Shown: positions 1-12,575 of the stretch, one piece after another | How positions within the stretch are numbered: the first letter of the stretch is position 1 | Layout of the letters: each line of letters opens with the position of its first letter | Source of the DNA: Climacteris rufus | Lineage: Eukaryota > Chordata > Aves > Passeriformes > Climacteridae | DNA length: 64,000 nt | NCBI GenBank assembly: GCA_013398175.1 | Contig: VZRZ01006460.1 | Span: 696,283-760,282 of the forward strand | Direction of reading: 5' to 3' | Program-made: the position numbers and the translations under genes | The notes under the pieces: model-generated | What the model saw: only the letters and a program-made list of their open reading frames with translations | What the model was told of the DNA's origin: nothing | Database searches by the model: none

Positions 1-3000
1 CAATTTCTCATTTGTATCAAAACTAGGAGCCTACATGGCAAATCTAATCTAAATTCAATTTTCTCTTTAACTAATTTACTGGAAGTCAATGCTTAGAAAA
101 TTGAGGGAGAACAAAAACAATTAATATGTAGTCTCTCATACATTATCCATTAAAAAAAGCTGAGAGTTAATTGAAAACAGTTGATCCCTAATTTTACAAA
201 ATCATTCAGTACAGAAAGTCTTAAGAGAAAAATCCTGGAAGTCTTTTTGATCCTTGTTTTATTTCTGAAAGAACTAATGACACTGCTGTAGAAAGAGGTC
301 AGTTCACACAGCTTTTCTGAATGAACAACAATGCTGTGAAAACTGGGATTGATTGATAGCCTACTGTTTGCGTCATTATGTCCAAATGTTTACCATTTGA
401 GTCTTCAAGGAAGCATGAGACAAAAATCAAAACAAGTTTTATGAAGACTTCAACAACACTGGCAAATTAAAATTGTATCCAGAATTGTTTAGACATGATA
501 GTAGTGGAAGAAAACTGCTTTCTTCTGCATTATACAGTTTTTTATCTTTGCATTATGCCCAATGTCTTAAATTTCTGGTGTAGAACAGGAAAGTCTTTCC
601 CTCCCCAGAACAACTCTGTTTTCTATCATTTTAACCCTTTGCCTCTTCAAAGCATTCTATTGAACTCAACACTGTTTCCTCTTGCAGTTGTTGCTTTGTA
701 GTTCTGTAAGATCATACTGTGTTCCTCCCTTTCTCCTAGTAAGATGAGTCACTATTTCTAAACGAACTGCTTACAATATTAGGATGTCCATTTACAGGAA
801 CTTCATAGATGTGTACCAACCAAAATATCTTTTTTCAATAGTCGTGAATTATTCACTTTTTTTTTCTCAATTTGATAAACACTGAAGTTCAGAACTGATA
901 CTACTTCTGGAAACAAAGGCCCCTTAATTGGCAACAGGAACACTATCATCAGATACAGAACACCATGAGGAAACACAGCATGACTTTCTTGAAGCAACAG
1001 ATACACAACACTTAATTTTATTATCTGTCATAAACGACAGTGTTGCTGTAAGCAGGTGGTCTAATCCACATAATCTCAGTAAAACAGAATTTCAGAGGGT
1101 AGGGGAAAGTAGCCATGGTATTACCTCCTTCAGGGACGGGTAATTTTGTTATTCATCAGTTTTGGGAAGAACACCCATAAGTAACGTGTTCTACCATACC
1201 AGGTATGTGACCTTACGCTAGATTTGCTGGCAACAACATCTTCTGTTCCTTACCTGCATAAAAACTATAACACAGTCTAAGAGAACACAAGCAGTATCAA
1301 GCTTCATCTTAGCCCGTGCCTGCATAATCCACTAAATCTTCCCACAAATAGTAATAACTCTGAAGTTATTTAAATGGCTGCCTTATTTTCTGGGACTGGA
1401 ACTACTGCAGACAATTGCACTTTACCACACAAGAACTGTCCAATTAAAGAATCAACTTTTGTCTGTGCAAGTGGCATCCACAAGCAGAGGAAAAAAGATC
1501 AGACAATGAGTTTACAGGCTGTAACATGAATAATTAGAATAATCTGATTCTAATCCTGGAGTCCTCATGAATGGGTGTTTCATATTAAAATAAAAAAGCT
1601 ATCTGTCATGAACTTAGATTCAAAACTACATGATGCACAGTCTATGAGAAGCAGCACTATAGGATTTTTGGCTGGAAAGGATCTTGTACCATTTCAAGAG
1701 TGTAAAACAGTGCATGAGAAGTGGCACATTGGACAACATTATTCAGACTTTCCTGAGTAACCAGGACATTGGTCATCTTGGAGGACAAATGAAAACCAAG
1801 AGAAACTGGGAAATGAAGAATGCTGATAGAGAGGCACAGTCCCTAGGTGTCAAAATATTTTAGATTTTCATATCCAGTGGTAAAAAAATTGTTGGAAAAC
1901 TCAAGAAAACTGAACTCTGGATAATAGAACACTATAGGACAAAAAGATGGAAAGCAAGAAGCAAATCTAAAGCAGAAGTGACTTGACTAATTACTGCCCC
2001 TAAGAACTAGATCTATTCCTGTTAGAAAATCAGCCATGGTCTGAAAACGTACAAAATTAGTTACATAAAATTACAGTGAGCTTAGTCAAAGAAGTAGAAC
2101 AGCTGGTTTTAAAGGAAGCAAAAACAGATACTAAACGAGTAACAAAGGACAGCAAGAGTTATCTATTACTAGAATACATGTTGAAGGTACATGAGCAGAA
2201 AAAAAGAATAGACATTGCGACGACAAAAAATGAGTCAACACAAGTTGAAAAGAGAACTGAAAAACAAGTGCCACTCTTCCCTGATGATCAGGATCAGATA
2301 TAATGAAATATTGTCCAAAACCTAAATGACCAATTTGCCTCAAATTTAAGTATGAACTAGGGGGAAGCAAACATAAAAAACAAGTACACACCCACTCCTC
2401 CAAAAGAGTATGATCACAGCTGAGAACGAAACAGTTTACTATGTTCAAAGTACAGAACTTGCAAAGTTTTACTTTAAAAGATTGAAAACTAAAATGAAAT
2501 TGCCCATCTTCCAGGAAGGATTTCTAATAACTCTCGGAGGTCAGGAATAGTAGTCCACAAATGGGAAGCTGGATGTATCTATATAACCACACAACTCCCA
2601 AATTTGATCTCAATTATATGCAGCCTTTAGATGAACTGAATTAAACAATAATTATGGAAATACAGTAAATAAATATATTAGTACACAATACAGGTTTACC
2701 CACAGCAAAATTTCAGACTGAGGTGACTTTCTTTAATTTATAATCTGCTGTGTCACTGATAAAATACTATTGATTATTGCAGTAACTAAAGCCAAAAATA
2801 TAACATGCCTTGAAGAGAGATTACAGCAGGCTACAATACAGAGGAAGTGATTACTGGATTAGTATGTGTTTGAAAATAATGACTTAAATATTTATTAAAC
2901 ATGGCAAGAAGAATTTCACTGTTTCTCAAACTTCATCTCAACACAGGAAGATCAGAACAAAGGAAAAACTGAAACAAATTAAATGTATTGATATTCAATG

Positions 3001-3309
3001 GAAGGTGATGACCTGGTATTACTATTTCTGTTGCCACATAACCACAACTACTGCCTGTGAAGCAGCTAAATAGGCACAATGTAAAATGAAAAACTATTCA
3101 GCTAACGAGAAAACACATTTGCTGTCTAAACACTCATTTAGACACAAAACTAGAGAGGGTTATAGTAGATCATCTCTAACCTAGCCTTCTGGAAGAAGGT
3201 ATTATATAGTACTGCAGTAGGAGTAATATAAGATGAAAAAAGAGCATCTTCCTTGAAAGTTCCCTGAACATTTAATTAATCTTAAAGATGTTTCCACTAC
3301 CTAAAGCAG

Positions 3310-3624
3310 GCCTGAAAGAAAGCTGGAAAGGGATGTGTTACAAGGGCAGATAGGGATAGGACAGAGGGAAATTGCCTTAAACTAAAAGATGGCAGGTGTA
3401 AATTTGATATTAGGAATAAACTCTTTACTCAGCAGGTGGTGAGATAGTGGCACAGATTGCCCAGAGAAGCTGTGGCTGCCCCATCCCTGGAAGTGTTCAA
3501 GGCCAGTTTGGATGGGGCCTTGAGCAATCTGGTGTAGTGCAAGGTGTCCCTGCCCATGGCAAGGGGTTGGAACTGGATGATCTTTAATGTCCCTTCCAAC
3601 CCAAACCATTCTATGATTCTGTGT
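3310..3624 (+). mobile_element. CR1 LINE 3' fragment
   Basis: The segment follows the CR1 3' end in order: agctggaaagggatgtg, then gatattaggaataaactc, then ttgcccagagaagctgtgg, then atccctggaagtgttcaagg, then ggttggaactggatgatc, and finally the terminal cattctatgattctgtg. It is a strongly 5'-truncated, non-coding copy in the sense orientation on the plus strand, antisense to ATG5. Confidence 0.95.
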
Positions 3625-4092
3625 TTGCTACTAATAAAGGCAGCCATTCTCCTTGCTGCTTTAGAAAAACAGGGTATCCTTTACAGTTAAGATAATTAAT
3701 GTAATTGCCAACAGTTTTAAGAACTCCACTGGCTTCTCACTGTTTGTTCTAATTACAAGTACTGCTTTTCTTTACACTTTCTGACCATTACTATTAATGT
3801 ATAAAATGCCTGATATGTATTTTGACAAATGGGTTCCCAACTGCTGTGCACTCTGCTCCAACTCCACTGCACTGATTAAGGACAAGAGATAATAAAGCCA
3901 ATGCTCCTTGAAATCTGAAGAGTTAAAGGACAGACTTTAAAGAGAAGCCACTCTTTCCTTTGGTAAAACAATGACCATGACAAAAAGCCTTTTGTCCATC
4001 AGTTTTCCTGTTATTAACAGCTTAAGGAGATGAAACTATTTAGCAACCCAGAAAGGTGATCAATGTACAGAATTCATTAAGCAAAAAAAAAA

Positions 4093-4107
4093 TTATATAT
4101 ATATATA
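4093..4107. repeat. (TA)n microsatellite
   Basis: A short uninterrupted run of TA dinucleotides following an A-tract. Confidence 0.9.
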
Positions 4108-7100
4108 GGACCAGCTTGAGGAGATCAGTTTGAGGAGAGACAGAGTTGGGATAAAAACAGTTCAAGTTTTTATTTTTTACAGCACTTCAACAAACAATAA
4201 AAGCCTTGAATAAATAGTTTCATAAGCTAATTTAAATAAAATGCAGTATTCTAAACAGTTACCCACAGTCTGTAACAGTCCAAAATAATATTGACACAGC
4301 ATTTTACAAAGACCATTTTCACTATCAATCTTTTAATGTCATTATTCAACCTGTTCTTCTGACAATGCTCTTTACACCGTGTTTTCAACATTTGGTAATC
4401 AATGCATATATTCAATCCACATATATATAAATACATTTTTTCATTGAAATATTTTTCTCAGCACAGTTAAAAGGAAGACTTAATTATATCCATGTTTCGT
4501 AAAGCAAAGGCATATAGACACTGTGGGTGGTTCTTGAAAGCCTTCCCTCCCTCTTCTTGTGGTGGTCCCTAAGAATCTGGCAGCAGAAATAGCTCACATA
4601 TACAGCTACAAATGCTGAGTCTGAAAACCATATATTCCCTGTGTTCCCACGGCACCAAGCTCAGTTCGGGATGTCACCACAGACAAGCAACCACCACAAT
4701 TACCATGAAGCTTCCAGTTAAATGAAAAGTCATTGGAAAAGAGAAAACCAGAGAGGAAAAGGGAAAAAAAAATTCAACAGATGGAAAAAACCAGAAAGAA
4801 AGATGCTCATATTGATTGTGTTGCACTGAAAAAAGGATGCAGTTAATGTACCAATGAATCAATTCACTAAAGAGGGAAGTTAAAAACAGCTTGGAGAAAT
4901 ATCTAAACTACTTTGAAAATAAGAGTATAAAGATAGAAAAGAAAACCACCTGCTTGTCCAGTACCTATTTTGCCTTTAAGCATATCTTTGACCAGATACT
5001 ACTTTTGCCCTTTGTTCAGAAAAATTAGCTAGATCTAAACTTTGACAATTGAATAAAGTGTGAAAATCCAGATGTGAAAATGTTTTTCATCATCTTCTAA
5101 TAAACCTTTGATAATGTATTCTGTTTTGTTACAAAATCATTTTAATGCCTTGACCAGAATAAAGTGTAGATTAAGACAAAACACAAATCTACAAGAACAA
5201 AAATTGAATGATACCAAAAAAGGTTCAAAGAGGACAATTTTTAATTGTGGTCTGACCACAATCTATTTTTCCTTCAGAAACCATTTTATCAAGAGTTTCC
5301 TGTAGAAAGAGTATCATAATTTTCTAGATCAGTGAAAGTCAGTGAAGTCACAGTGAAGTCAAAATGATATTAAGGCCAGAAGTATTCATTTTTTGTAGGG
5401 TGAGACAGAAGAATAGTAATGAGAGGCCTAAATTTCACTTCAAAGTCGTGCTTGGGGTTTTCACACTCAAAACCCCAGAGCTCTCACTGATTCCAAGTAC
5501 AAGCAAGCAAACTGTTCAGCAGAACACTCATGCTTGATCACTGGATTTTTCTGATGCTCCTCTCTATAAAAAGTGTGGGTTTGTAACACTCAGCTTGCCT
5601 GTGATCGTTTATGAATGAATTCCCTACGGGAAAAAGAACTAAATTCAGTTCCCCAAGGCAGTATTTAGCTGCCTAAAATATAATACTTCCTTGAAGCAGG
5701 AATTTATTCCTGAAGGATAAATTCTTCATTTATCCTTTCAAGAATCAGGACTGTGATTTTTCACTACATAGACCTGACACTAAAACGTGCCCAGCCTGGG
5801 CAGGAAGACAATAGTCTCACAGAAGACAAACAGAGATGAGAGGTAGAGAGTGATTATAAGCTGAATAATGATCATTGTGTAAGGAAATTAAGATTGTACA
5901 GGCAGTCTACAGCTCTGACACATTCTAAATTTCAAGCATTCAACTTCAAACGGAGACAACTGCTTTAGAAGTAAAACTTTTATGTGTAGTATCCCAGATT
6001 TCCAAAACATATCTCCTCTGTATTTTGAACTGATGGAATGTCTGTTGACATAGGAAGCTTGTTAAAATCTCAGTGATCCAGCATCAGAGAGAAAAGGAGT
6101 TTACTGAATGGGTTTCATGGAGACTCCAGTAGCACAGATGTGCTGTGATTCTGTAGTCTCAGGAGTTCAGTCCACTTGATAGAAAAGGAAGAAGCATATC
6201 CTTATTGTGGCTTCTAACATCTCTACAGGCAAAACTCAAAAGTGGTGCTAAGCAGTCTGATGAGTTAGTTGTTTTTTTTTTAATAGCTCAAAGCTTTATT
6301 AGAGCATGAACACTTAATATGGTGCACATTACATCTGAATAATGAATGAGTGGATTTAGTCAAGCAAGAGAATAATCAAATTCACTTATTGGCTAAGTTG
6401 AATAATCAGTGAACAGAGTTTGATGATCTCTAGGAGTCAAGGCTAAACCAGGACTGCTCTTTCCTGTGCATGTTCCTTAGCAGTAAGAACCACTGCTGCC
6501 ATGGGCATCCATCTTTTCAGGTCAGTTTTTCCTTAATGTCTGAACCTTTCTCCATCATCCCTCTGCTTTGTTCTAATTCTGCTTCTCCCTTTTCTTCTTT
6601 CTATGTTGCCATGCCTAGTTTTCTACTATGTATTCCTGTCTGGCATATAGCAAACTCTGAACAGGTTTTCCTCAGTCCTTTATCTGACGACCCTCAGCTC
6701 CACCTGATCACTTCTTCTACTGCAGCTTGTCATTCTGCCAGCATAAATTGCCCTTCTTTGCTATTCAACTTGCTTCTCCAAAGCCCTTCTCCAAATCACT
6801 TGGCCAGCAGGGAATCTACTCCCCATTCTTTCATAGATGCCTTGCACAATCTCTGTGCATGTTCCACAAGCAATATGCTTCTTTTCCTCCCTCATCCTTT
6901 TATCATCCCCTATCCCACTTACTCTGACCAGGTGTTTGCATTTATTATGTCAGGTTTTGGCTTTTGCCCCAATCTCTTTCATTCTGCCACACTGTTTGTA
7001 GTTGCTCTCCCCATCACATTTAATGATTCCCAGATCTATCATTTTCTTCCAAATTATTTGTTCAGTCAGTCTGCTTTCTCCCTCCACTGGCTCTGTGTAT

Positions 7101-9020
7101 CAATCTACCCCCACATCTCCTCAGGAGCCCACATTATTTTCTGCATTTAGCTCAGACAGCTTTCCTTGTGTTACGTACCAGAAAGGGAGGAGAACACTCA
7201 CAATACAAGAGGAACAACTGAACAACACTACAATACAAAGCTGCATTGCAGGAGGAAATGTGCTGAGGATAGCTCACACCCATGTGAAGAATCAGGTTTA
7301 ATAAACTCTTAAGTTTGCAAGTTGCTCAGTAGAAATTGGGCCAAATTTAAGCAGATGTATACAGGAACAGACAAGCATAATCCAACACATGAAAACCCAC
7401 CAAATTTCACATCCCTCCTCCTAAGAACAGCATGTATTTGTTTCTTTTCTTCCAAATAATCACCATTTTTTGTCCAAGTTGAGTTAACAATATAAGTCGT
7501 TTTTACCCTTTAACCAAAACGAAGCAAGCAATTAGCACAGCATATTTCTGTTCTGCTGTTAAAGGTCGGTGTTTTTGTCAATATCTGAAAAGAAGGCCTA
7601 CTGATGGGATTCAGAGAGAATTGTATTACATTCACACTTTTAATAAAGGCAGTAACCAGCACATTCACCATCTGCAGTTTTGGCAAATCCACGTAAAAAA
7701 TATCATCTACTATATCCTGGAATAACTTGTGCATAAATGCTTTTGAGTTTCTTTCATTTAATTTGTGCTCTTGACTGCCTTCCAAGGGAAAATGCATCCA
7801 TCCTTCTCACTGATTTTTTTAAACTCATTCTGTACCTTTTCAGAAGGGTCTGTAGGATACTGACGGTTAAGTATTTAAAGATGGTTAAACTTGCTTCTGC
7901 TAACATTCATGTATCTATTGGTATTTCCCTTTATCTTCTGGACAGTTAGTGGAAAGCATTACTTAAAATAATGCTCCAAAATTTATAATAGCTTTATGAA
8001 AACTGGACACAAGATTAGCAACATTCCATATTTTTCTTACCTTTTGTTATTTTTGGAAATTGTTCCCATGTGTTAACAAGTATTAAACAGGGGTAAAAAA
8101 GACTCTGATATTTCAGTCAATTTCTAAAGATCATGTTACTTAAGAGAAATCCAAGACAACTGTTTAATTTTCAGTTACACAACTTCTGTGTACAACAAAA
8201 CCTTACAGACTTTTATACTGTCAAAAGATGCTGATACTACACCAGTAAATTCTGTGCCAAGATCTTCTCTAAAGTACCACACATTTCTCAAAAGAAATTG
8301 TGACTTATTCACTGCAAAAAAATAAGTTCCTCATTTACCAGTAAGACAAATGCAAAAACAAGATGAAAACCGTTTCACATTAAATAATTTTGATTAATTC
8401 GCAGAGTACATAACTTCTACATTTATCCCCCATATAAACATATATCACAGCTCCAGTACTTTGACACTAAAATAACATCCAAAAATGCCTATTTTCTGAA
8501 TAAGTGCAGATCAACAAATGCTTTTGCATGAAATAACAAATTCTACATTAATTGGTATCTTGTCACACAATACGACTTAGTAATCATACATAAACTATTA
8601 TACACTTGTAACCATCTCATTCTGGTACATTTTAAAAGGTTGGACTTACACAAGGGAAAAAAGCATTCTGAAAACATCTTCAATGTCTATAAATTTTTGA
8701 GTTTTACACACAAAAAGTTTTTGCAATACAAAATTAAAGGTAGCTCAAAATTTCTGTTGTCACTTTAACAATTTTTTTTTTTAAGTGAAGGAAATAACAT
8801 GTCAATGTTTTTATTATGACCAACATGATGGCAAAGGAGCACATGACTTTTAGAATAAAACTTCTAGAGATTGATTTTTTAGGAGTGGCTAAGGACTCAG
8901 TCTCATCCTCTTGAAACAGGGCAGGTGATACAAGGCATACTAAAGAGCCAGGAAAGAATGAAATCTGAAACTCTGGTACAATTAGTTCTATGTCCAAAAT
9001 ACCCATATTAAAAAAAAAAA

Positions 9021-9207
9021 TAAATAAAGCACCAAAAACCCCCAATAAATCAACAGAAAATTTCTGCAGTACCTTTAGGTGTGATAGCACTAGGACACAC
9101 NTAAACAAAGCACCAAAACCCCCCAATAAATCAACAGAAAAAGAATTCTCTTATTGGACAAAAGCTATTTCTGCAGTACCTTCAGGTGTGATAGCACTAG
9201 GACACAC
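9021..9207. repeat. Partial tandem duplication of the ATG5 exon 7 3' end and donor, with a single N at 9101
   Basis: Segment 9021-9100 recurs at 9102-9207. Both hold an aaagcacc...ccccaataaatcaac block, then tttctgcagtacc, then the end of exon 7 as far as ggacacac. The right copy carries 26 extra bases (9142-9167) between the two blocks. The left copy stops in mid-exon at the N. Small indels and a C/T difference separate the copies. An unmerged contig overlap or a polished-in error at a scaffold join is the simplest reading; a real short duplication or a heterozygous site is possible. Confidence 0.85.
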
Positions 9208-9297
9208 ATCTTTTAACAGGTCTCCCAAAGTATGCAACTGTCCTCCTGAAGCAATTGGTCGAAATAGCTTCTGTATAAAAGGTCTCTCTGTTGTTGC
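9180..9297 (-). CDS. ATG5: ATG5 coding exon 7 (residues 192-230 plus one base)
   Basis: The exon encodes ATTERPFIQKLFRP, IASGGQLHTLGDLL and KDVCPSAITPE, then one base of codon 231. This is the core of ubiquitin-like domain B. The acceptor is atttaaacag and the donor gtactgca. Length is 118 nt, phase 0 in and phase 1 out, so exon 8 must begin in phase 1. The final 28 nt of the exon and its donor are repeated about 80-107 bp downstream (9073-9100), next to a single N, with one base change that would turn the last Glu into Lys. The copy reported here is the one continuous with the full exon. Confidence 0.97.
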
Positions 9298-9974
9298 CTG
9301 TTTAAATAAGAAAAGAAAAATCAAAACCAACTGTTTAAGAACTATGCAAATATGTATAATTAGTATTTGAGACAGGTAGAAGATAGGACAGAACTAAAGG
9401 TTGCAGTAGAAGAAACATCTGGTATTTCCACATTCACCTCCCCCAACCCCCGCATCTTGCATTTCATTCCTGTCCCGAAATGCAGGGAAGTTTTTGTGTA
9501 TTAACAATTGCAAGTAAGCTGTCACTCCAGAAAAACTGTGAAGATAATTTCTAGACAGTGTCATAGGATATAAGAGTGTTAATTTTTTTTTTAAAGCCCC
9601 AAACCTTCTGTTATGGAATACAACCTGCTTAAAAAAACCCATTTAAATAGATCCTTAATTTAAATAAAATAAACCGTGAGCACAAACTCAGGAGTTCAAC
9701 ATACACCTATATATTTTGCCAAGTCAAAGCAATATTGTACCCTTACAGCTCAGCAGGTGATTTTTTTTTCCAGTAGAGTTTACATGGAAAATTTCAAATT
9801 ATTTCAGCTGCAAGAAACAGTACAACTATAAAAAAAAGAAAAAAAGTGTTGTGCTTTGACAGACAACCTAGAATCTTCTGCCTACTTAAGGAATGAGTCA
9901 TATGTAAAAAACATACATACCCCACTTCTGTTGCAGATATACAAAGGAATTCAGAATTACTTCAACTACACATC

Positions 9975-10675
9975 CTTCAGTTTAAAGCCATTCCCCTTCT
10001 CCTACCACCACACACCCTTGTAAAAAGTCTCTCTCCAGCTCTCTTGTAGGCCACTTTTAGGTTCTGGAGGGTCTCTTTGGAGTATACTCTCCTCCAGGCT
10101 GATCAAGCCAAACTCTTACTCCCCATATGCATTAGCATAGTTTCCAGGAGGATTTGCTCCATGGCCTTGCTGGACAGAGGTAAGACTGACTGGCCTGTAG
10201 TTCCCCAGGTCTTCCTTATTTCCCTTTTTTAAAAATGGGGTTACATTTCAGTAGGAACTTCACTGGACTGCCACAGCTTCTCAAATATGATGGATGATGG
10301 CTTAGTCATTTCATCTGCCACACTCCTCAGGATCTGTGGGGACATCTCTCATCCGGTCCCATAGACTTGTGCACCTTCAGGTTCCTTAGGTGTTCTTGAA
10401 CCTGATCTTCTAGAATGGGCAGTTTTTCATTCTCCCAGTCCCTGCCTTTTACCTTTTGGGACTTGGACAGTCTGGCTGAAATACTTGCTGGTGAAGCCTG
10501 AAGAAAAAGACACTGAACACCTCCAAGTTCTGGGTAAACAGGTCTCCCATTTCCTTCTGGAGAGGGCCCACAATTTTTCTAGTCTTCCTTTTATCCCTGA
10601 CATTCCTATAGAAGCTTCTCTCCTTAACCTTAATGTCCCTGGCCAGATGTAATTCTATCAGATCTTTAGCACTTA
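9975..10675 (-). mobile_element. CR1 LINE fragment, antisense, internally deleted
   Basis: Read on the plus strand it shows the reverse complement of CR1. First comes the 3' region (agccattccccttctcc, ccttgtaaaaagtctctctc, ctcctccaggctgatcaagcc). There is then a jump to the reverse-transcriptase part of ORF2 (catagtttccaggaggattt, gactggcctgtagttcccca, aaaaatggggttacattt, aacttcactggactgccac, cttcaggttccttagg, gagggcccacaatttttcta, tccctggccagatgtaattc). About a kilobase between the two parts is missing. The reading frame is destroyed. Confidence 0.93.
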
Positions 10676-12448
10676 TTTAGGAACTGTGGTTAAGGTAGCT
10701 CTCTTTGGGTATCTGTAAAAGCAGCTCCAAGGTCAGCAAGAACCTGACATTGCAAGGACAAGCAAAGGTTTTTTTCCTGATAAGTGTCCTCTCCAACAAA
10801 ATTCAGCACCTGAGCCAGAGGAGAGAAGTTAAAAAGCTTATATTTAACCAACCCAAACACTTCAATTAAGCTCCAAATTGTTGCTGACAATTTTCTGCAA
10901 GCAACTAACTCCCAAAAGCAGCTGATGTGCCCTGCATTACGGGTGACTGGGCTCCAGCAAATGACACTTTCATCACATCCTACCTTAACTGGAAAAAGGA
11001 CAAGCCACTGCCCCTTTCAAATTTAGTGTCCTACCTCTCAGAAAGAGTTTCCCATCCTACAATGTTAATTGAAAAATAAAAACAAAACAACTCAACATCG
11101 AGAGGTATTTTGTCTCCCAGTGGCAGTTCTTGGGGAAAAAAACAATCACTCAAATGAAACAAACAATCCCCCACCAAAAAAAACCCAAACAAAGTATAGC
11201 CAAAAAAAAAAGTTAAAAATTATTTTTGAAAGGAAGTTACAGTGTGATTTGTCAGCCCTTCCTACATGAAAAGCAATGCAAGTGTCACTCACAGGCCAGC
11301 AGGGAGTCTTTTCCTAAGAGTGGTAAACTAACTCAGAAGTAACTCCAGGGCACAAGAGTGCAGAACTGTTGACACACAGCTACTTGTTACTTCTTGATAA
11401 TAGTTTTCAAAAATGGAAAAATAGTGTTTTTCCAGTTTTTCTTATTAAGACTGATCAGAAGGACCTTACTAGCTGCTGTAGTCAATCCTCTATGTCCTCA
11501 GGGCAGCAAAATGCAGATACCAACAGTGCTAATGAAACATCTGAACATTTGAAAAATGATGGGAGGCACACAGCCAGCCAGATCCATGCACCTCAAACAG
11601 ATCCACACTTGAGAAGTGAACTTTGGCATACTATGCTGAAGAAATGTACATGCAATACATTTCTAAAAAGTAAAAAAACAAAAAAACAAAAAAGGCAAAA
11701 CATCTAAAATATTGTTATAGTTAAAAGAATTTTGTATCAAGTTTAGTTTTTAAAAAGGCTCAGGTATTCACAGAAGTCTAGTCATAGCTCCCAAGTGCTT
11801 ACTGTCTGAAGTAGCAGAAGTGGAAATAAACACCAGAAGTATGCAGGCAAAGGTTGTTATCATCAACAGACTTTTAAGATACAAATTTCCCAAATGTGTA
11901 CTGCAGTTTTTCATTCTTTATTAATAAACTATGATCAATTTCTTCCCTTGCTATAATAGTTTAATGCCACGGCAAAAAGCCAAAGATGTATTTTCTCAAG
12001 TCTCCCACATAGCTGCTGACTGCTGCAAACAATATCCTTAGCTGCTATCATGAAACATTATAGAAAATGAATTTAATTTTGCATTTTAAGTGTTAAGCAG
12101 CACAGATGTGGCAATGTAAATAAAAATCACTGGTCTTCATCAATGTTAAAATCATAAAAGTAACTGCATGTTGTTTATACAAAGACTGTGGTTCACAAAT
12201 CTAATCCTACAGGCAGAGTATTACCCCAACATGCTTACACTTCTTCCCTCATACACAGCAGATGCTTTATGCATTAAAAGAGTCAAAAGAAAAGACCCAT
12301 CCTACAATCTACAATATTTACAGGATGGCTTTTCTAAGTATCTTAGTCATACAGGAGTATAAATAATTTTAGAAAAATCTTACCATCACTCTTTTCCAAG
12401 TGTAGAAATATAAAGCCAACTTGACTACAACTTTCTACTCTCCTATTC

Positions 12449-12575
12449 CCATCCCTGAAAGTGTCCCAGCCAGGCTGGATGGGGCTTTGAGCAAGCTGGT
12501 TTAATGCAGGATGACCCTGCCCATGGCAGGTGGGTTGGAAGGTCCCTTCCAACTCAAACCATTCTATGATTCTAT
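12449..12575 (+). mobile_element. CR1 LINE 3'-end fragment
   Basis: A short sense copy: atccctgaaagtgtcccagc, caggctggatggggctttga, ccctgcccatggcaggtggg, then ggtcccttccaactcaaacc and cattctatgattct at the end. It is heavily 5'-truncated, which is typical of CR1 insertion. Confidence 0.93.

Larger units (their letters stand above)
1..9179 (-). other. ATG5 intron 7 (partial)
   Basis: AT-rich intronic DNA between exon 7 and the unseen exon 8. It holds one sense-oriented CR1 3' end (3310-3624), a short TA microsatellite (4093-4107), and a long pyrimidine-rich stretch at about 6510-7150 that leaves one frame open by composition. The partial exon 7 duplication is at its right edge. Nothing else was recognised. 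Confidence 0.85.

Noticed and set aside
2076..2303. 75-codon Lys/Glu-rich plus-strand frame in intron 7
   Set aside because: It is A-rich low-complexity coding by composition. No family similarity, start context or splice signals were found, and it is antisense to ATG5.
6470..7150. 226-codon open frame on the plus strand in ATG5 intron 7
   Set aside because: The DNA is a long pyrimidine-rich tract, so stop codons are rare by composition. The peptide is just Ser, Phe, Leu, Pro and His rich, has no domain I recognise, and lies antisense in an intron with no splice or promoter context.
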